Source: Candidatus Trichofilum aggregatum
GTDB taxonomy: Bacteria > Chloroflexota > Anaerolineae > Promineifilales > Promineifilaceae
Reading direction: 5' to 3'
Assembly: GCA_016716885.1 (NCBI GenBank)
Contig: JADJUV010000086.1
Coordinates: 1 to 14,526, forward strand
DNA: 14,526 bases
The stretch's first letter is position 1; every line of letters starts with the position of its first letter. The notes beneath the pieces are model-generated. The model was not told where the DNA came from, did no database searches, and was given only the letters and a program-made list of their open reading frames with translations. The translations under genes were made by a program, and so were the position numbers. Below are positions 7,090 to 14,145 of the stretch, one piece after another.

Positions 7090-9576
7090 ATGTTTGCCAA
7101 AACCAGTTTGCGTACCAAATTATTGCTTGCCTTCCTGGGGCTGGTTGTGGTTGCCACGGGTTTGGTTTCCTTCTTCAACAGTCGTGTCATTCAGATACAA
7201 CTCATTCGTGACGCGGGCGAAAGTTTGCACAATCTGGCCCAGAGCAAAGCCCAGGCCGTCGGTGATCTCATCGCCAAACAAGCCGATACGTTGCAGGCGT
7301 TGAGCGTCAATCGGGTCCTCCAGGAGCAATTGGAGCAACTGGCGGAACTGCCTGCACCCACCCCCACCGAACGAGCAGCGCAGGAACAGGCATGGCAGCA
7401 GGGTAGTTCCAACGACCCGTTGGTTAAGGTCATTCTCGAAAACGAGAGCAGTGCCGAACTACTGCGCTTCCGTAACACCTTCCCCGACAACCAGCAGATG
7501 CTGATCACCGATGCCCAGGGATATGTCATCGCCGCCACCAACCAGACACCAGACTTACAGCATGCTGATGAAGCCTGGTGGCAGGCGTCGTATCGGGAAG
7601 GGCGGGGCGGTCTTTACATCGGGCAGGCCCCGGACGCGGCCGCGCTCTTGATCGCTCTCCCGATTTATGGCCGCCAGACCCAGGTGGTTGTCGGTGTTCT
7701 GCAAACCACCATCCCCCTGAACGTCCTGTTGGATATTTTCCTGGAAGAGGCCACCGGCCAACCAGGAGACGTGGATTTACTCCTCTCGGAATGGGAAGTA
7801 GTGCGGCCGCAAACCAATGGTTTTATTGCGGCCGCGTCGCCCACCCTCGATCTCACCCCCCTCATCACCGGGGCCCAACCCTACGGCGAAATGATCTACC
7901 CGGAAACCGCTAGCCTGGTCAGTCCGGCTCCCGTTTCATCCTTCGACCCTGGGGCACGCCTGCCTATCGCCGCGCTGAACTGGTACGTCATCGCTTATCA
8001 GGATCGGGACGATGTGTTGCAGGTGGTGCAGACATCTCTGCAAACCACCTTGATGACTGGTGTTGGGGTGCTGCTTCTGGCAGGTGTGCTGGCTTTTGTG
8101 GTGGCTCAACTGCTCACCACCCCCATCATTCGCCTGACGATGACGGTGCGTCAGCTTGCCGCCGGTGATCTGACCGTCCAGGCCCCGATTTTGGCCCAGG
8201 ACGAGATTGGCACGTTGGCGGAAACGCTGAACTGGATGACCAGCCGGTTACGGGAAACGTTGGAGAATGTGCAGGAACGCGGCCGCATGTTGCAGGCCAG
8301 TGCCGGTGTCGCCCGCACCGCTTCCGCCACCCTTGACCTGGATACGGTGTTACGAAGCTCCGTCCAACAGATTTGTGAACAGTTCGGCTTCTATCATGCC
8401 TCGGTTTTCCTGGTAGAACCAGGCAGTCAGATGGCCGTTCTGCGCGAGACAACGCAGGAGAGTGGGGCCGCACTCAAGGCCAGCCGTCATCAACTGGAAA
8501 TCGGCTCCCGTTCGTTGGTCGGAACGGCCACCGCCACCCGCCAACCGGCCATCGCTCAGGATGTCACTACCAGCCCCCTGCATTACAAACAGCCTCTGCT
8601 CCCGGCCACCGCCGCTGAAGCCGCCTTCCCCCTGGTGGTCGGGCAGATGCTTCTGGGTGTACTGGATGTGCAAAGTAAACAGGCGCACGTCTTCACGCCC
8701 GATGTGGTCACTGCGCTCCAAACCTTGGCCGACCAGATCGCTGTAGCGGTGCAAAACGCTCGCCTCTACGAACAACAGAGCCACACCGTGGCCCGGTTGG
8801 CCGAAGCCGACCGGCTCAAGACGGAGTTCCTGGCGAGTATGAGCCACGAACTGCGTACACCGCTCAACTCCATCATCGGCTTCTCGCAAATTATGTTGAA
8901 AGGGATGGATGGGCCACTATCGGAGATGCAGCGTCAGGATATCGAGACGATTCACACCAGCGGGCAGCATCTGCTGGGCATTATCAATAATTTGCTGGAC
9001 CTGTCCAAGATTGAGGCAGGTATGATGGTGTTATCCCCCGAAGAAGTGGATGTGAAACCGCTTGTGGAAATCACATTGGCAACCCTGGTGGGGTTGACGA
9101 AAGAGAAGCCGATTCGTGTCTACCACACCATGCCGGAAACTCTGCCTCCTGTGTTAGGTGATAAGACTCGTCTGCGCCAGATTTTGCTGAACCTAATTTC
9201 CAACGCAGCCAAGTTTACAGACGAGGGGGAGATTGAGATCGCGGCCGCGTATGATGATCAATTTGTCACCCTGCGCGTGCGCGACACCGGCATCGGTATC
9301 GCCCCGGAAAAACAGGCCGAGATATTCGAGCAGTTTACCCAGCTTGATAACTCCAACACCCGCCGCTATGAGGGGACTGGCTTAGGGCTGCCCATCACCA
9401 AGAAACTAGTCGAACTTCACAACGGCACCGTTAGCGTCCAAAGCCAACCGGCATCCGGTTCTACTTTCAGCTTTTCGATCCCTCGTTACCATCCAGTTTT
9501 CAGTAAGAACGGTCATATAGCGGGCTACACCCCTGCTGATAATCATCTAGCCCTGAATGATTCCCACCTATCATGA
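7090..9576 (+). CDS. Membrane sensor histidine kinase (dCache-like sensor, HAMP, GAF, HisKA, HATPase)
   Basis: An 828-residue kinase. Domain order by residue: transmembrane helix 1 (about 10-29); an extracytoplasmic sensor (30-318) with a dCache-type block (WWQASYREGRGGLYIG, 163-178); helix 2 (about 320-342); HAMP (340-395); GAF (about 410-560); HisKA with the phospho-acceptor His586 in SHELRTPLN; and an ATPase domain with N box (LLNLISNAAKF, 699-709), G1 (DTGIGIAP, 732-739) and G2 (GTGLGLPITKKL, 762-773). There is no receiver domain, so it is not a hybrid. It is probably co-transcribed with the PstS-like gene (21-bp gap). No strong Shine-Dalgarno lies next to the ATG, which may indicate coupled translation. 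Its response regulator must be encoded elsewhere. About 30 residues follow the ATPase domain without recognisable motifs. The gene holds five GCGGCCGC octamers. Confidence 0.93.
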   Translation: MFAKTSLRTKLLLAFLGLVVVATGLVSFFNSRVIQIQLIRDAGESLHNLAQSKAQAVGDLIAKQADTLQALSVNRVLQEQLEQLAELPAPTPTERAAQEQAWQQGSSNDPLVKVILENESSAELLRFRNTFPDNQQMLITDAQGYVIAATNQTPDLQHADEAWWQASYREGRGGLYIGQAPDAAALLIALPIYGRQTQVVVGVLQTTIPLNVLLDIFLEEATGQPGDVDLLLSEWEVVRPQTNGFIAAASPTLDLTPLITGAQPYGEMIYPETASLVSPAPVSSFDPGARLPIAALNWYVIAYQDRDDVLQVVQTSLQTTLMTGVGVLLLAGVLAFVVAQLLTTPIIRLTMTVRQLAAGDLTVQAPILAQDEIGTLAETLNWMTSRLRETLENVQERGRMLQASAGVARTASATLDLDTVLRSSVQQICEQFGFYHASVFLVEPGSQMAVLRETTQESGAALKASRHQLEIGSRSLVGTATATRQPAIAQDVTTSPLHYKQPLLPATAAEAAFPLVVGQMLLGVLDVQSKQAHVFTPDVVTALQTLADQIAVAVQNARLYEQQSHTVARLAEADRLKTEFLASMSHELRTPLNSIIGFSQIMLKGMDGPLSEMQRQDIETIHTSGQHLLGIINNLLDLSKIEAGMMVLSPEEVDVKPLVEITLATLVGLTKEKPIRVYHTMPETLPPVLGDKTRLRQILLNLISNAAKFTDEGEIEIAAAYDDQFVTLRVRDTGIGIAPEKQAEIFEQFTQLDNSNTRRYEGTGLGLPITKKLVELHNGTVSVQSQPASGSTFSFSIPRYHPVFSKNGHIAGYTPADNHLALNDSHLS

Positions 9577-9701
9577 ACCATCCATCGGTTATAAAGACCA
9601 ATCCTTATACCGGTATGTTGGGGACAACCACATGGATTAGCCCCACCAAAGCCCTTGCAATAGACATCAAACTAAGAGTAGATCATACTTATCAAAAGAG
9701 C

Positions 9702-9719
9702 AGACAATGAATGTTGTCT
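9702..9719. promoter_or_regulatory. Operator-like inverted repeat upstream of the Lys-rich gene
   Basis: AGACAA (9702-9707) and TTGTCT (9714-9719) are exact inverted copies with a 6-nt gap. They lie about 45 bp before the ATG at 9765, just ahead of an AT-rich TATATTAT stretch that could be a -10 region. The size suits a dimeric regulator, possibly the HTH protein itself. The 188-bp spacer (9577-9764) holds no gene; a palindrome ATACCGGTAT sits at 9607-9616. Confidence 0.3.
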
Positions 9720-9764
9720 TTTCTATATTATCGTTAGGCAACCAGCTAGTAAGGAGCCCCAGCA

Positions 9765-10277
9765 ATGAGTGAGGAAATTGAAGTAGTGAATAATGCCTGG
9801 TTAACAGAGGAAGAAAGGGTGATATGTATGCAAGTAGCGACGACCCAATCTCCCTTTATCCAGCGAGCAAAAGCCATATTAGCCTTAGCCGATGGGGTCA
9901 TCATAGAGAGCGCCGCCCTGCAATCCGGGTTGACTGTGAATCAGGTAAAATATTGGCAAAGGCGGTTTGACAAAAACCGGGTCGCTATTTTCCCGCCCGA
10001 GGTTCTTAACCCCACTACAACGATGGTTGAACCAGGATTGGGTGCCAGTTCGGAGCAAGAAAGTGTTTTAGAGGGCGCGCCATCTCCCGTGGCTAAGAAA
10101 ACAAAAAAGACAAAGAAAAACAAGGATAAGAAGAAAGATAAGAAAGACAAAGAGAAAAAAGAGAAAGAAAAGAAGGGCAAAGACAAGAAAAAGAAAGACA
10201 AGAAAAAGAAAACCGAGAAGAAAGAGAAAAAGGGCGGTAAACAGAAAGAGCAGAAAGCCAACCAAAAAGAAGAGTAA
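9765..10277 (+). CDS. Helix-turn-helix protein with extreme lysine-rich C-terminal tail
   Basis: A 170-residue protein starting at ATG 9765, with AAGGAG (about 9750-9755) upstream. Residues about 12-75 form a homeodomain-like HTH of the type found at the N-terminus of IS630-like transposases and some stand-alone regulators: an LTEEER opening, a QRAKAILALADG helix, then the AALQSGLTVNQVKYWQRRF recognition unit. A Ser/Pro-rich linker (80-108) follows. The last 60 or so residues contain about 35 lysines, mixed with Asp, Glu, Thr and Gln. No transposase catalytic domain or terminal inverted repeats are present, so this is not an insertion sequence. The tail resembles histone-H1-like or nucleoid-binding tails. 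Binding of DNA, RNA or another polyanion such as polyphosphate is plausible but is inference. The AAG/AAA-rich tail makes the gene more AT-rich than its neighbours. Confidence 0.8.
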   Translation: MSEEIEVVNNAWLTEEERVICMQVATTQSPFIQRAKAILALADGVIIESAALQSGLTVNQVKYWQRRFDKNRVAIFPPEVLNPTTTMVEPGLGASSEQESVLEGAPSPVAKKTKKTKKNKDKKKDKKDKEKKEKEKKGKDKKKKDKKKKTEKKEKKGGKQKEQKANQKEE

Positions 10278-10288
10278 TAGAGACGTAT

Positions 10289-10327
10289 TGCGTCAAATTT
10301 GGTGATTGACGCAGTCTGAGAACAGAC
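10289..10327. terminator. Two consecutive hairpins after the Lys-rich gene
   Basis: TGCGTCAA (10289-10296) pairs perfectly with TTGACGCA (10306-10313) around a 9-nt loop. One base later GTCTG (10314-10318) pairs with CAGAC (10323-10327) around AGAA. The first hairpin starts 11 bp after the stop codon. No T-run follows, so termination efficiency is doubtful; a processed 3' end is an alternative. Confidence 0.5.
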
Positions 10328-10551
10328 AAGGAATCTCATTAGTTCGTCTGCTCAACCACCACTAGACACATGACCGTACCTGTCGCTGCCGCAGTTGAGT
10401 TATCAACTATTTCTGGTTCCGCGAATGCTACTACAGATGCGTTAAGTTCCCTTATCTCTAGATTCACCTGATCATAATCTGTGCTGATCCTTATTACATC
10501 GCAGGAGCGACTGAGAATCGAGTCCGTTCTTGGCAAAACACTAAAAAACGG

Positions 10552-10580
10552 AAAAACTCTCGAAATACTCGAGAGTTTTT
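10552..10580. terminator. Strong bidirectional intrinsic terminator
   Basis: AAAAACTCTCGA (10552-10563) and TCGAGAGTTTTT (10569-10580) are perfect 12-bp inverted copies around a 5-nt loop. The GC-containing stem with a T5 tail on the + strand (and T5 on the - strand) is the textbook intrinsic terminator form. What it terminates is unclear. Confidence 0.88.
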
Positions 10581-10757
10581 GGCTGTATGAGCGACGGGTT
10601 CCAGTTAAGCTCCTGGTATTCTGTTTTTATTTGGGCACTTCGTTCGGAACCACATCACATCTTTGAGAAAGGGATTTTACGGGTTATGCGTTTTGTGTTG
10701 ATGGGTTATAGGTCGGGCCGCAAGCTAATCTGCTCTTATCCGCAACCTAAACCTACC

Positions 10758-10785
10758 CCACTCGCCCACTCGCCCACTACCTACC
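10758..10785. repeat. Octamer tandem array CTCGCCCA
   Basis: CTCGCCCA occurs at 10761-10768 and 10769-10776, with a partial copy before and a degenerate copy (CTACCTAC) after. The same unit recurs at 13281-13304, and its reverse complement at 11286 and around 1358-1384. Confidence 0.75.
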
Positions 10786-10893
10786 CCTCAACATAACCCC
10801 AAACATAACCAAAGTTAGACGCTAACCGCCACCGTTGTTGTTATGCTGGCAACATGCTCCCGAATTGCTCCTTTCTAACAACACAGGTGCATC

Positions 10894-11277
10894 ATGTTAG
10901 ACCATCTACGCCAACGCGTCATTGAGACACTGGCGACCGTTCGTTCCGCCACCTTGTCTACCTATGGGCCAGCCGAATTACAGGCCACGCTTCTTGCTTG
11001 TGAAGCGGTTGATATGCACTTATACCTGTTGTTGCCTGCCACCTCTGACCATGTGCTCAATCTGGAAAACCAGCCAGAAGCCGTCGTGACAACATCCGAT
11101 TGGCAACTCCGGGGGCTGGCTTTGATACTTGACAGTGCCGACTACCCGCCTGATCTGAGTCTCTACCGCAAACCGGAAGCGCAATGGAGTTGTCTGGTAG
11201 AGATTCGACCGACTCAGCTACACATTCGCCGCCGCCCTGGTTGGGGCTATAGCGAAACGATTGATGTTGAGGGGTAG
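10894..11277 (+). CDS. Pyridoxamine 5'-phosphate oxidase-like (FMN-binding split-barrel) small protein
   Basis: A 127-residue protein beginning MLDHLRQRVIETLATVRSAT. The pattern STYGPAELQATLLACEAVDMHLYLLLPATSDHVLNLENQP followed by VVTTSDWQLRGLALIL matches the split-barrel flavin-binding fold of the pyridoxamine-phosphate-oxidase-like superfamily. These proteins usually have a strand, a residue-to-residue comparison of 'this is what the cell sees' strands, then an HxxNLxxxP helix-strand. It is short for a PNPOx enzyme and lacks an obvious full cofactor site, so reaction and substrate are unknown. No strong Shine-Dalgarno is visible (CAGGTG at 10885-10890 is closest). It stands alone between repeat-rich spacers. 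Confidence 0.65.
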   Translation: MLDHLRQRVIETLATVRSATLSTYGPAELQATLLACEAVDMHLYLLLPATSDHVLNLENQPEAVVTTSDWQLRGLALILDSADYPPDLSLYRKPEAQWSCLVEIRPTQLHIRRRPGWGYSETIDVEG

Positions 11278-11285
11278 GGAGGGGG

Positions 11286-11321
11286 GCGAGTGGGCGAAGT
11301 GGCAAAGTGGCAAAGTGGCAA
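11286..11321. repeat. Octamer arrays GCGAGTGG and AGTGGCAA
   Basis: GCGAGTGG-type units (11286-11297) run directly into three exact copies of AGTGGCAA (11298-11305, 11306-11313, 11314-11321). They start 9 bp after the preceding stop codon. Confidence 0.85.
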
Positions 11322-11332
11322 TAAAATCACTT

Positions 11333-11417
11333 CCTGCAACCCTGCAACCCTGCAACCCTGCAACCCTGCAACCCTGCAACCCTGCAACCCTGCAACCCTG
11401 CAACCCTGCAACCCTGC
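11333..11417. repeat. Ten-copy perfect octamer array CCTGCAAC
   Basis: Ten perfect head-to-tail copies of CCTGCAAC (11333-11412) plus five bases of an eleventh. There is no variation between copies, which points to recent slippage expansion. It lies 46 bp before the ABC ATPase start, upstream of its AGGAAGG ribosome binding site (11449-11455). Confidence 0.97.
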
Positions 11418-11462
11418 GTAAGTTATTTGGTTCTGGATTGTCGAGGTTAGGAAGGTTTTCGT

Positions 11463-12377
11463 ATGAACGAACCGATGATTGAGGTGAAGAATTTCCGTAA
11501 GCTCTATGGCGATTATGTTGCTGTGGACAATATCAGCTTTACGGTTTACCGCGGTGAAATTTTTGGCCTGTTGGGGCCGAATGGGGCGGGGAAGACCAGC
11601 ACCCTGGAAAGCCTGGAAGGACTCCGGCCGCCGAGTGGGGGCACGTTACGGGTGGCTGGGGTTGACCCCGCGGCCGCGCCGCACAAACTGCGTAACCTCA
11701 TCGGTGTGCAACTGCAATCCGCCGGTTTGCCCGCCAGCATCACCGCCGACGAAGCCATGAAGCTGTTCTGCGCTTATCACGGCGTCACCGCTCGTTTTGA
11801 CCTGCTAGACCGCCTGGGTCTTAGCGGCAAGCGGAACGTCGAGTTCCAGGGGTTGTCCACCGGCTTGCAACGGCGGCTGGCTTTGGCGTTAGCCGTGGCC
11901 CATGATCCGCCGGTTCTCTTCCTGGACGAACCAACCGCCGGTCTGGATGTGGCCTCACGGGTGGAGTTGCACAGCCTCATGCGCGAACTCAAAGCCAAGG
12001 GCACCACCATCATCTTAGCCACCCATGACATGGCCGAAGCCGAAGAGATGTCGGATCGAGTCGCCATTTTGCTTCAGGGTAAGTTAGTGGCGGTAGACAC
12101 GCCGCTGGCGATTACAGCGACCGGGGCCGGACTGACCAAGGTGTCGGTCAATACCCGGTCTGGTTCCCTGCTCTCGAACCATCATCCCATCCCGGCTGTC
12201 AGTCAATATCTGGTCAAAGAGCAATACGCCATCTACTTCAGCACCAACATCGGCCAGACGGTGTCCGCGCTCATTAGCACGGTGGAAGCTGAAGGGGATA
12301 CCCTGATTGACCTGCGCGTAGAGCGACCCTCGCTGGAAGATCGCTTCCTGGAACTGACCAACGGAGGCCCGAAATGA
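11463..12377 (+). CDS. ABC-2-type exporter ATP-binding protein
   Basis: A 304-residue ATPase that powers the permease encoded next. Visible motifs: Walker A GPNGAGKT (residues 38-45), Q-loop near VQLQSAG (82-88), signature LSTGLQRRL (131-139; the usual second residue pair SGG is STG here), Walker B VLFLDEPTAGLD (151-162), and H-loop His188 in ILATHD. The C-terminal 90 residues form the small variable domain of the DrrA/CcmA-like exporter group. The ATG at 11463 follows AGGAAGG by 7 bp. The gene overlaps the permease by ATGA at 12374-12377, a sign of translational coupling. Substrate is unknown; this class exports drugs, lipids or polysaccharides. Confidence 0.94.
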   Translation: MNEPMIEVKNFRKLYGDYVAVDNISFTVYRGEIFGLLGPNGAGKTSTLESLEGLRPPSGGTLRVAGVDPAAAPHKLRNLIGVQLQSAGLPASITADEAMKLFCAYHGVTARFDLLDRLGLSGKRNVEFQGLSTGLQRRLALALAVAHDPPVLFLDEPTAGLDVASRVELHSLMRELKAKGTTIILATHDMAEAEEMSDRVAILLQGKLVAVDTPLAITATGAGLTKVSVNTRSGSLLSNHHPIPAVSQYLVKEQYAIYFSTNIGQTVSALISTVEAEGDTLIDLRVERPSLEDRFLELTNGGPK

Positions 12378-13228
12378 GTGCTTTTGCCAGCCATTTTGCG
12401 TTTGAATTTCGTACCGGCATCCGCAACAAGAACCTGTTGCTAATGAATTATCTGTTTCCCCTGGGGCTGTATCTGATGATGAGCGTGATCATGCCAGGGG
12501 TTAATCCACTCTTTCAGGCGGTGATCATTCCGGGGATGGTCACGTTTGGTATTCTGGCTTCAACCCTTTTGGGATTGCCCGATCCGCTGGTCAATGCCCG
12601 GGAAGCGGGGATTTTCCGCAGTTACAAAATTAACGGCGTCCCGGCCATCAACATTCTGCTGATCCCGGCCCTGTCTACCATTATGCACATCCTGGTGGTG
12701 ACACTCATTATCCTGATCACCGCCCCCCTCTTTTTTGATGCGCCTGCGCCCCAGAACTACGCCACCTTCTTTCTGACCGTTCTGGGAATGGCGGTGGCCT
12801 GTACCGGTCTGGCGATTCTCATTGGTGTGATTGCCCCCAATTCGCGGCTGACAATTCTGTTTTCGCAGGCCATTTTTCTGCCCTCGATGATTATTGGCGG
12901 CATTATGATTCCGTTCAGCATGTTGCCGGGCGCGGCCGCGAAAGTAGCCCTGCTTCTGCCCGCCACCCACACCATGAACGCCCTCAACGGCTTGGCGATG
13001 GGGGGCCGGGCCGATTTTTACCCCTGGGGTTCGATTCTTACCTTGTTTGTTGGGGGTATCACCGCCTTCATGTTGGCCTGGTACCTGTTCCGTTGGGATA
13101 GCTCCAGCAGTGAACGGCGCGGCCATCCGCTGATGGCATTGCTGGCGCTTGTGCCTTACGCCGCCTGGTTGTTGGTGAAACTGCCAGGGGCGATGCATTC
13201 GTTGAGTCTAATACACCCCAAGTTTTGA
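12374..13228 (+). CDS. ABC-2-type exporter permease
   Basis: A 284-residue integral membrane protein with about six to seven hydrophobic segments (approximately residues 20-42, 47-67, 93-118, 128-150, 157-180, 212-233 and 253-272). The cytoplasmic loop AREAGIFRSYKINGVPA after the second segment is typical of ABC-2 permeases that pair with DrrA-like ATPases. GGAGG (12363-12367) precedes the ATG, and the start overlaps the ATPase stop by 4 bp. The two proteins should form a dimeric exporter in the cytoplasmic membrane. One GCGGCCGC octamer (12932) encodes the GAAAK turn. Confidence 0.92.
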   Translation: MSAFASHFAFEFRTGIRNKNLLLMNYLFPLGLYLMMSVIMPGVNPLFQAVIIPGMVTFGILASTLLGLPDPLVNAREAGIFRSYKINGVPAINILLIPALSTIMHILVVTLIILITAPLFFDAPAPQNYATFFLTVLGMAVACTGLAILIGVIAPNSRLTILFSQAIFLPSMIIGGIMIPFSMLPGAAAKVALLLPATHTMNALNGLAMGGRADFYPWGSILTLFVGGITAFMLAWYLFRWDSSSSERRGHPLMALLALVPYAAWLLVKLPGAMHSLSLIHPKF

Positions 13229-13232
13229 CAGA

Positions 13233-13304
13233 GCGACGCGGAGACAGGGCGACACGGGGACACGGCGATCTTTTCGCGCACTCGCCCACTCGCCCACTCG
13301 CCGC
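13233..13304. repeat. Two octamer arrays after the permease gene
   Basis: Four degenerate octamers of the form G(C/A/G)GACACG occupy 13233-13264, starting 5 bp after the stop. Three CTCGCCCA-type octamers follow at 13281-13304. The second unit is identical to that at 10761-10776. Confidence 0.85.
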
Positions 13305-13328
13305 ATCTTATTCTTCAGGAGTGACATC

Positions 13329-14024
13329 ATGACAACACCTTCTATTTCTTTAATGAGAGAGACCCGGTTGCGGCCGCGGCGTTTCTGGCCGATAGGTTTA
13401 TTCGTTACGTTGGGGGTTACTATCGCCGGGTATCTCACCCTGCTCTGGCCCTGGATGATTCACTGGGGCGCTACCAAAGACGAACGCCGGAAAATTTTGC
13501 CCGGCGATGATCTGGTTCCCCGGGCCAACATTCAAACAACCAAAGGGGTGACGATTAAAGCCAGCCCGGACCAGATTTATCCCTGGCTGCTCCAAATAGG
13601 TGTAGATCGGGGTGGTATGTACAGCTACGACTGGCTGGAGAATCTGTTTGGCCTGAAGGTACATTCGGTAGATCACATCGTACCGGAGTATCAAAACGCC
13701 CAGGTGGGCGACTTTTGGCGATTCACCCCCAAGGAGTTTGTGCTGAATCCTGGGCCAGGTCTCTATGTGCGCGAACTACAAGCCAACAGGGCTGTTCTTC
13801 TCTCTTTTGGCATGGAGAACAAATTTGAAGATGTCTGCATTGACACCTGGCAATTTGTGCTGGAACCACAAGTGGATGGCTCCACCCGCCTGCTTCTGCG
13901 TTCACGGATGGATATGAAGCCGGAATTACCCATCAAGCTCACCTACTTTATCCAGTTCATCATGGAGCGGAAGATGCTCCTGGAGATTTGTAAACGGGCG
14001 GAACGGCTGGCATTGATACACTGA
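13329..14024 (+). CDS. SRPBCC-family protein with N-terminal membrane anchor
   Basis: A 231-residue protein. The ATG at 13329 follows AGGAG (13317-13321). An N-terminal hydrophobic helix (about residues 21-43, IGLFVTLGVTIAGYLTLLWPW) anchors it. The rest matches the SRPBCC (START-like, ligand-pocket) fold as seen in many uncharacterised bacterial proteins: VTIKASPDQIYPWLLQIGVD opens the domain, RGGMYSYDWLENLFGL is a family hallmark, and WQFVLEPQVDGSTRLLLRSR forms the late strands. It may bind a hydrophobic ligand at the membrane. It lies 100 bp after the exporter genes in the same direction, so a functional tie to export of a lipophilic compound is possible but unproven. Confidence 0.82.
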   Translation: MTTPSISLMRETRLRPRRFWPIGLFVTLGVTIAGYLTLLWPWMIHWGATKDERRKILPGDDLVPRANIQTTKGVTIKASPDQIYPWLLQIGVDRGGMYSYDWLENLFGLKVHSVDHIVPEYQNAQVGDFWRFTPKEFVLNPGPGLYVRELQANRAVLLSFGMENKFEDVCIDTWQFVLEPQVDGSTRLLLRSRMDMKPELPIKLTYFIQFIMERKMLLEICKRAERLALIH

Positions 14025-14122
14025 GGGACAAGGATTAAATAACCTGCGGAACTGAGATAAGAGACTCGACCAGCTTTACATAAGTCCTTAGCAGGTTTGG
14101 TCGGAAGACCCATCCCCCCTGA

Positions 14123-14145
14123 CCTCCTTCCCGGGAGGAAGGGGG
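14123..14145. terminator. Hairpin downstream of the SRPBCC gene
   Basis: CCTCCTTCC (14123-14131) pairs with GGAAGGGGG (14137-14145), nine pairs with one G-T, around a 5-nt loop. It lies 98 bp after the SRPBCC stop. There is no T-run, so a terminator role is tentative. The 98 bp before it show nothing recognisable. Confidence 0.4.

Larger units (their letters stand above)
10328..10893. other. About 560-bp spacer without a convincing gene
   Basis: Only short, unlikely reading frames occur here. It holds a strong terminator (10552-10580) with no obvious gene just before it on either strand, and an octamer array (10758-10785). The stretch 10328-10550 could therefore be the end of a small RNA or a long 3' untranslated region. 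Nothing recognisable is seen in 10581-10757. The stretch before 10894 has TTATGCT (10841-10847), a weak -10 candidate. Confidence 0.5.

Noticed and set aside
8350..8889. A 179-residue - strand frame inside the kinase gene
   Set aside because: It is antisense to the GAF and HisKA coding region, with no independent family features.
9765..10277. An insertion sequence, because of the transposase-type HTH
   Set aside because: No catalytic DDE domain, no terminal inverted repeats and no target duplication are visible.
9941..10339. Phe/Leu/Ser-rich - strand frames opposite the Lys-rich gene
   Set aside because: They are the complement of AAG/AAA codons; they mimic membrane proteins only by composition.
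10370..10471. A 33-codon frame from ATG on the + strand in the spacer
   Set aside because: No ribosome binding site and no recognisable sequence; kept only as part of the spacer description.
10339..10536. A 65-residue reading frame on the - strand
   Set aside because: It has only a TTG start, no ribosome binding site, and stays open upstream through the terminator stem, so it looks like chance.
11218..11403. A - strand frame encoding repeated QGCRVAG units
   Set aside because: It is a translation of the CCTGCAAC array, not a protein gene.
11333..11417. A CRISPR array
   Set aside because: The units are 8 bp with no spacers; it is a simple tandem repeat.
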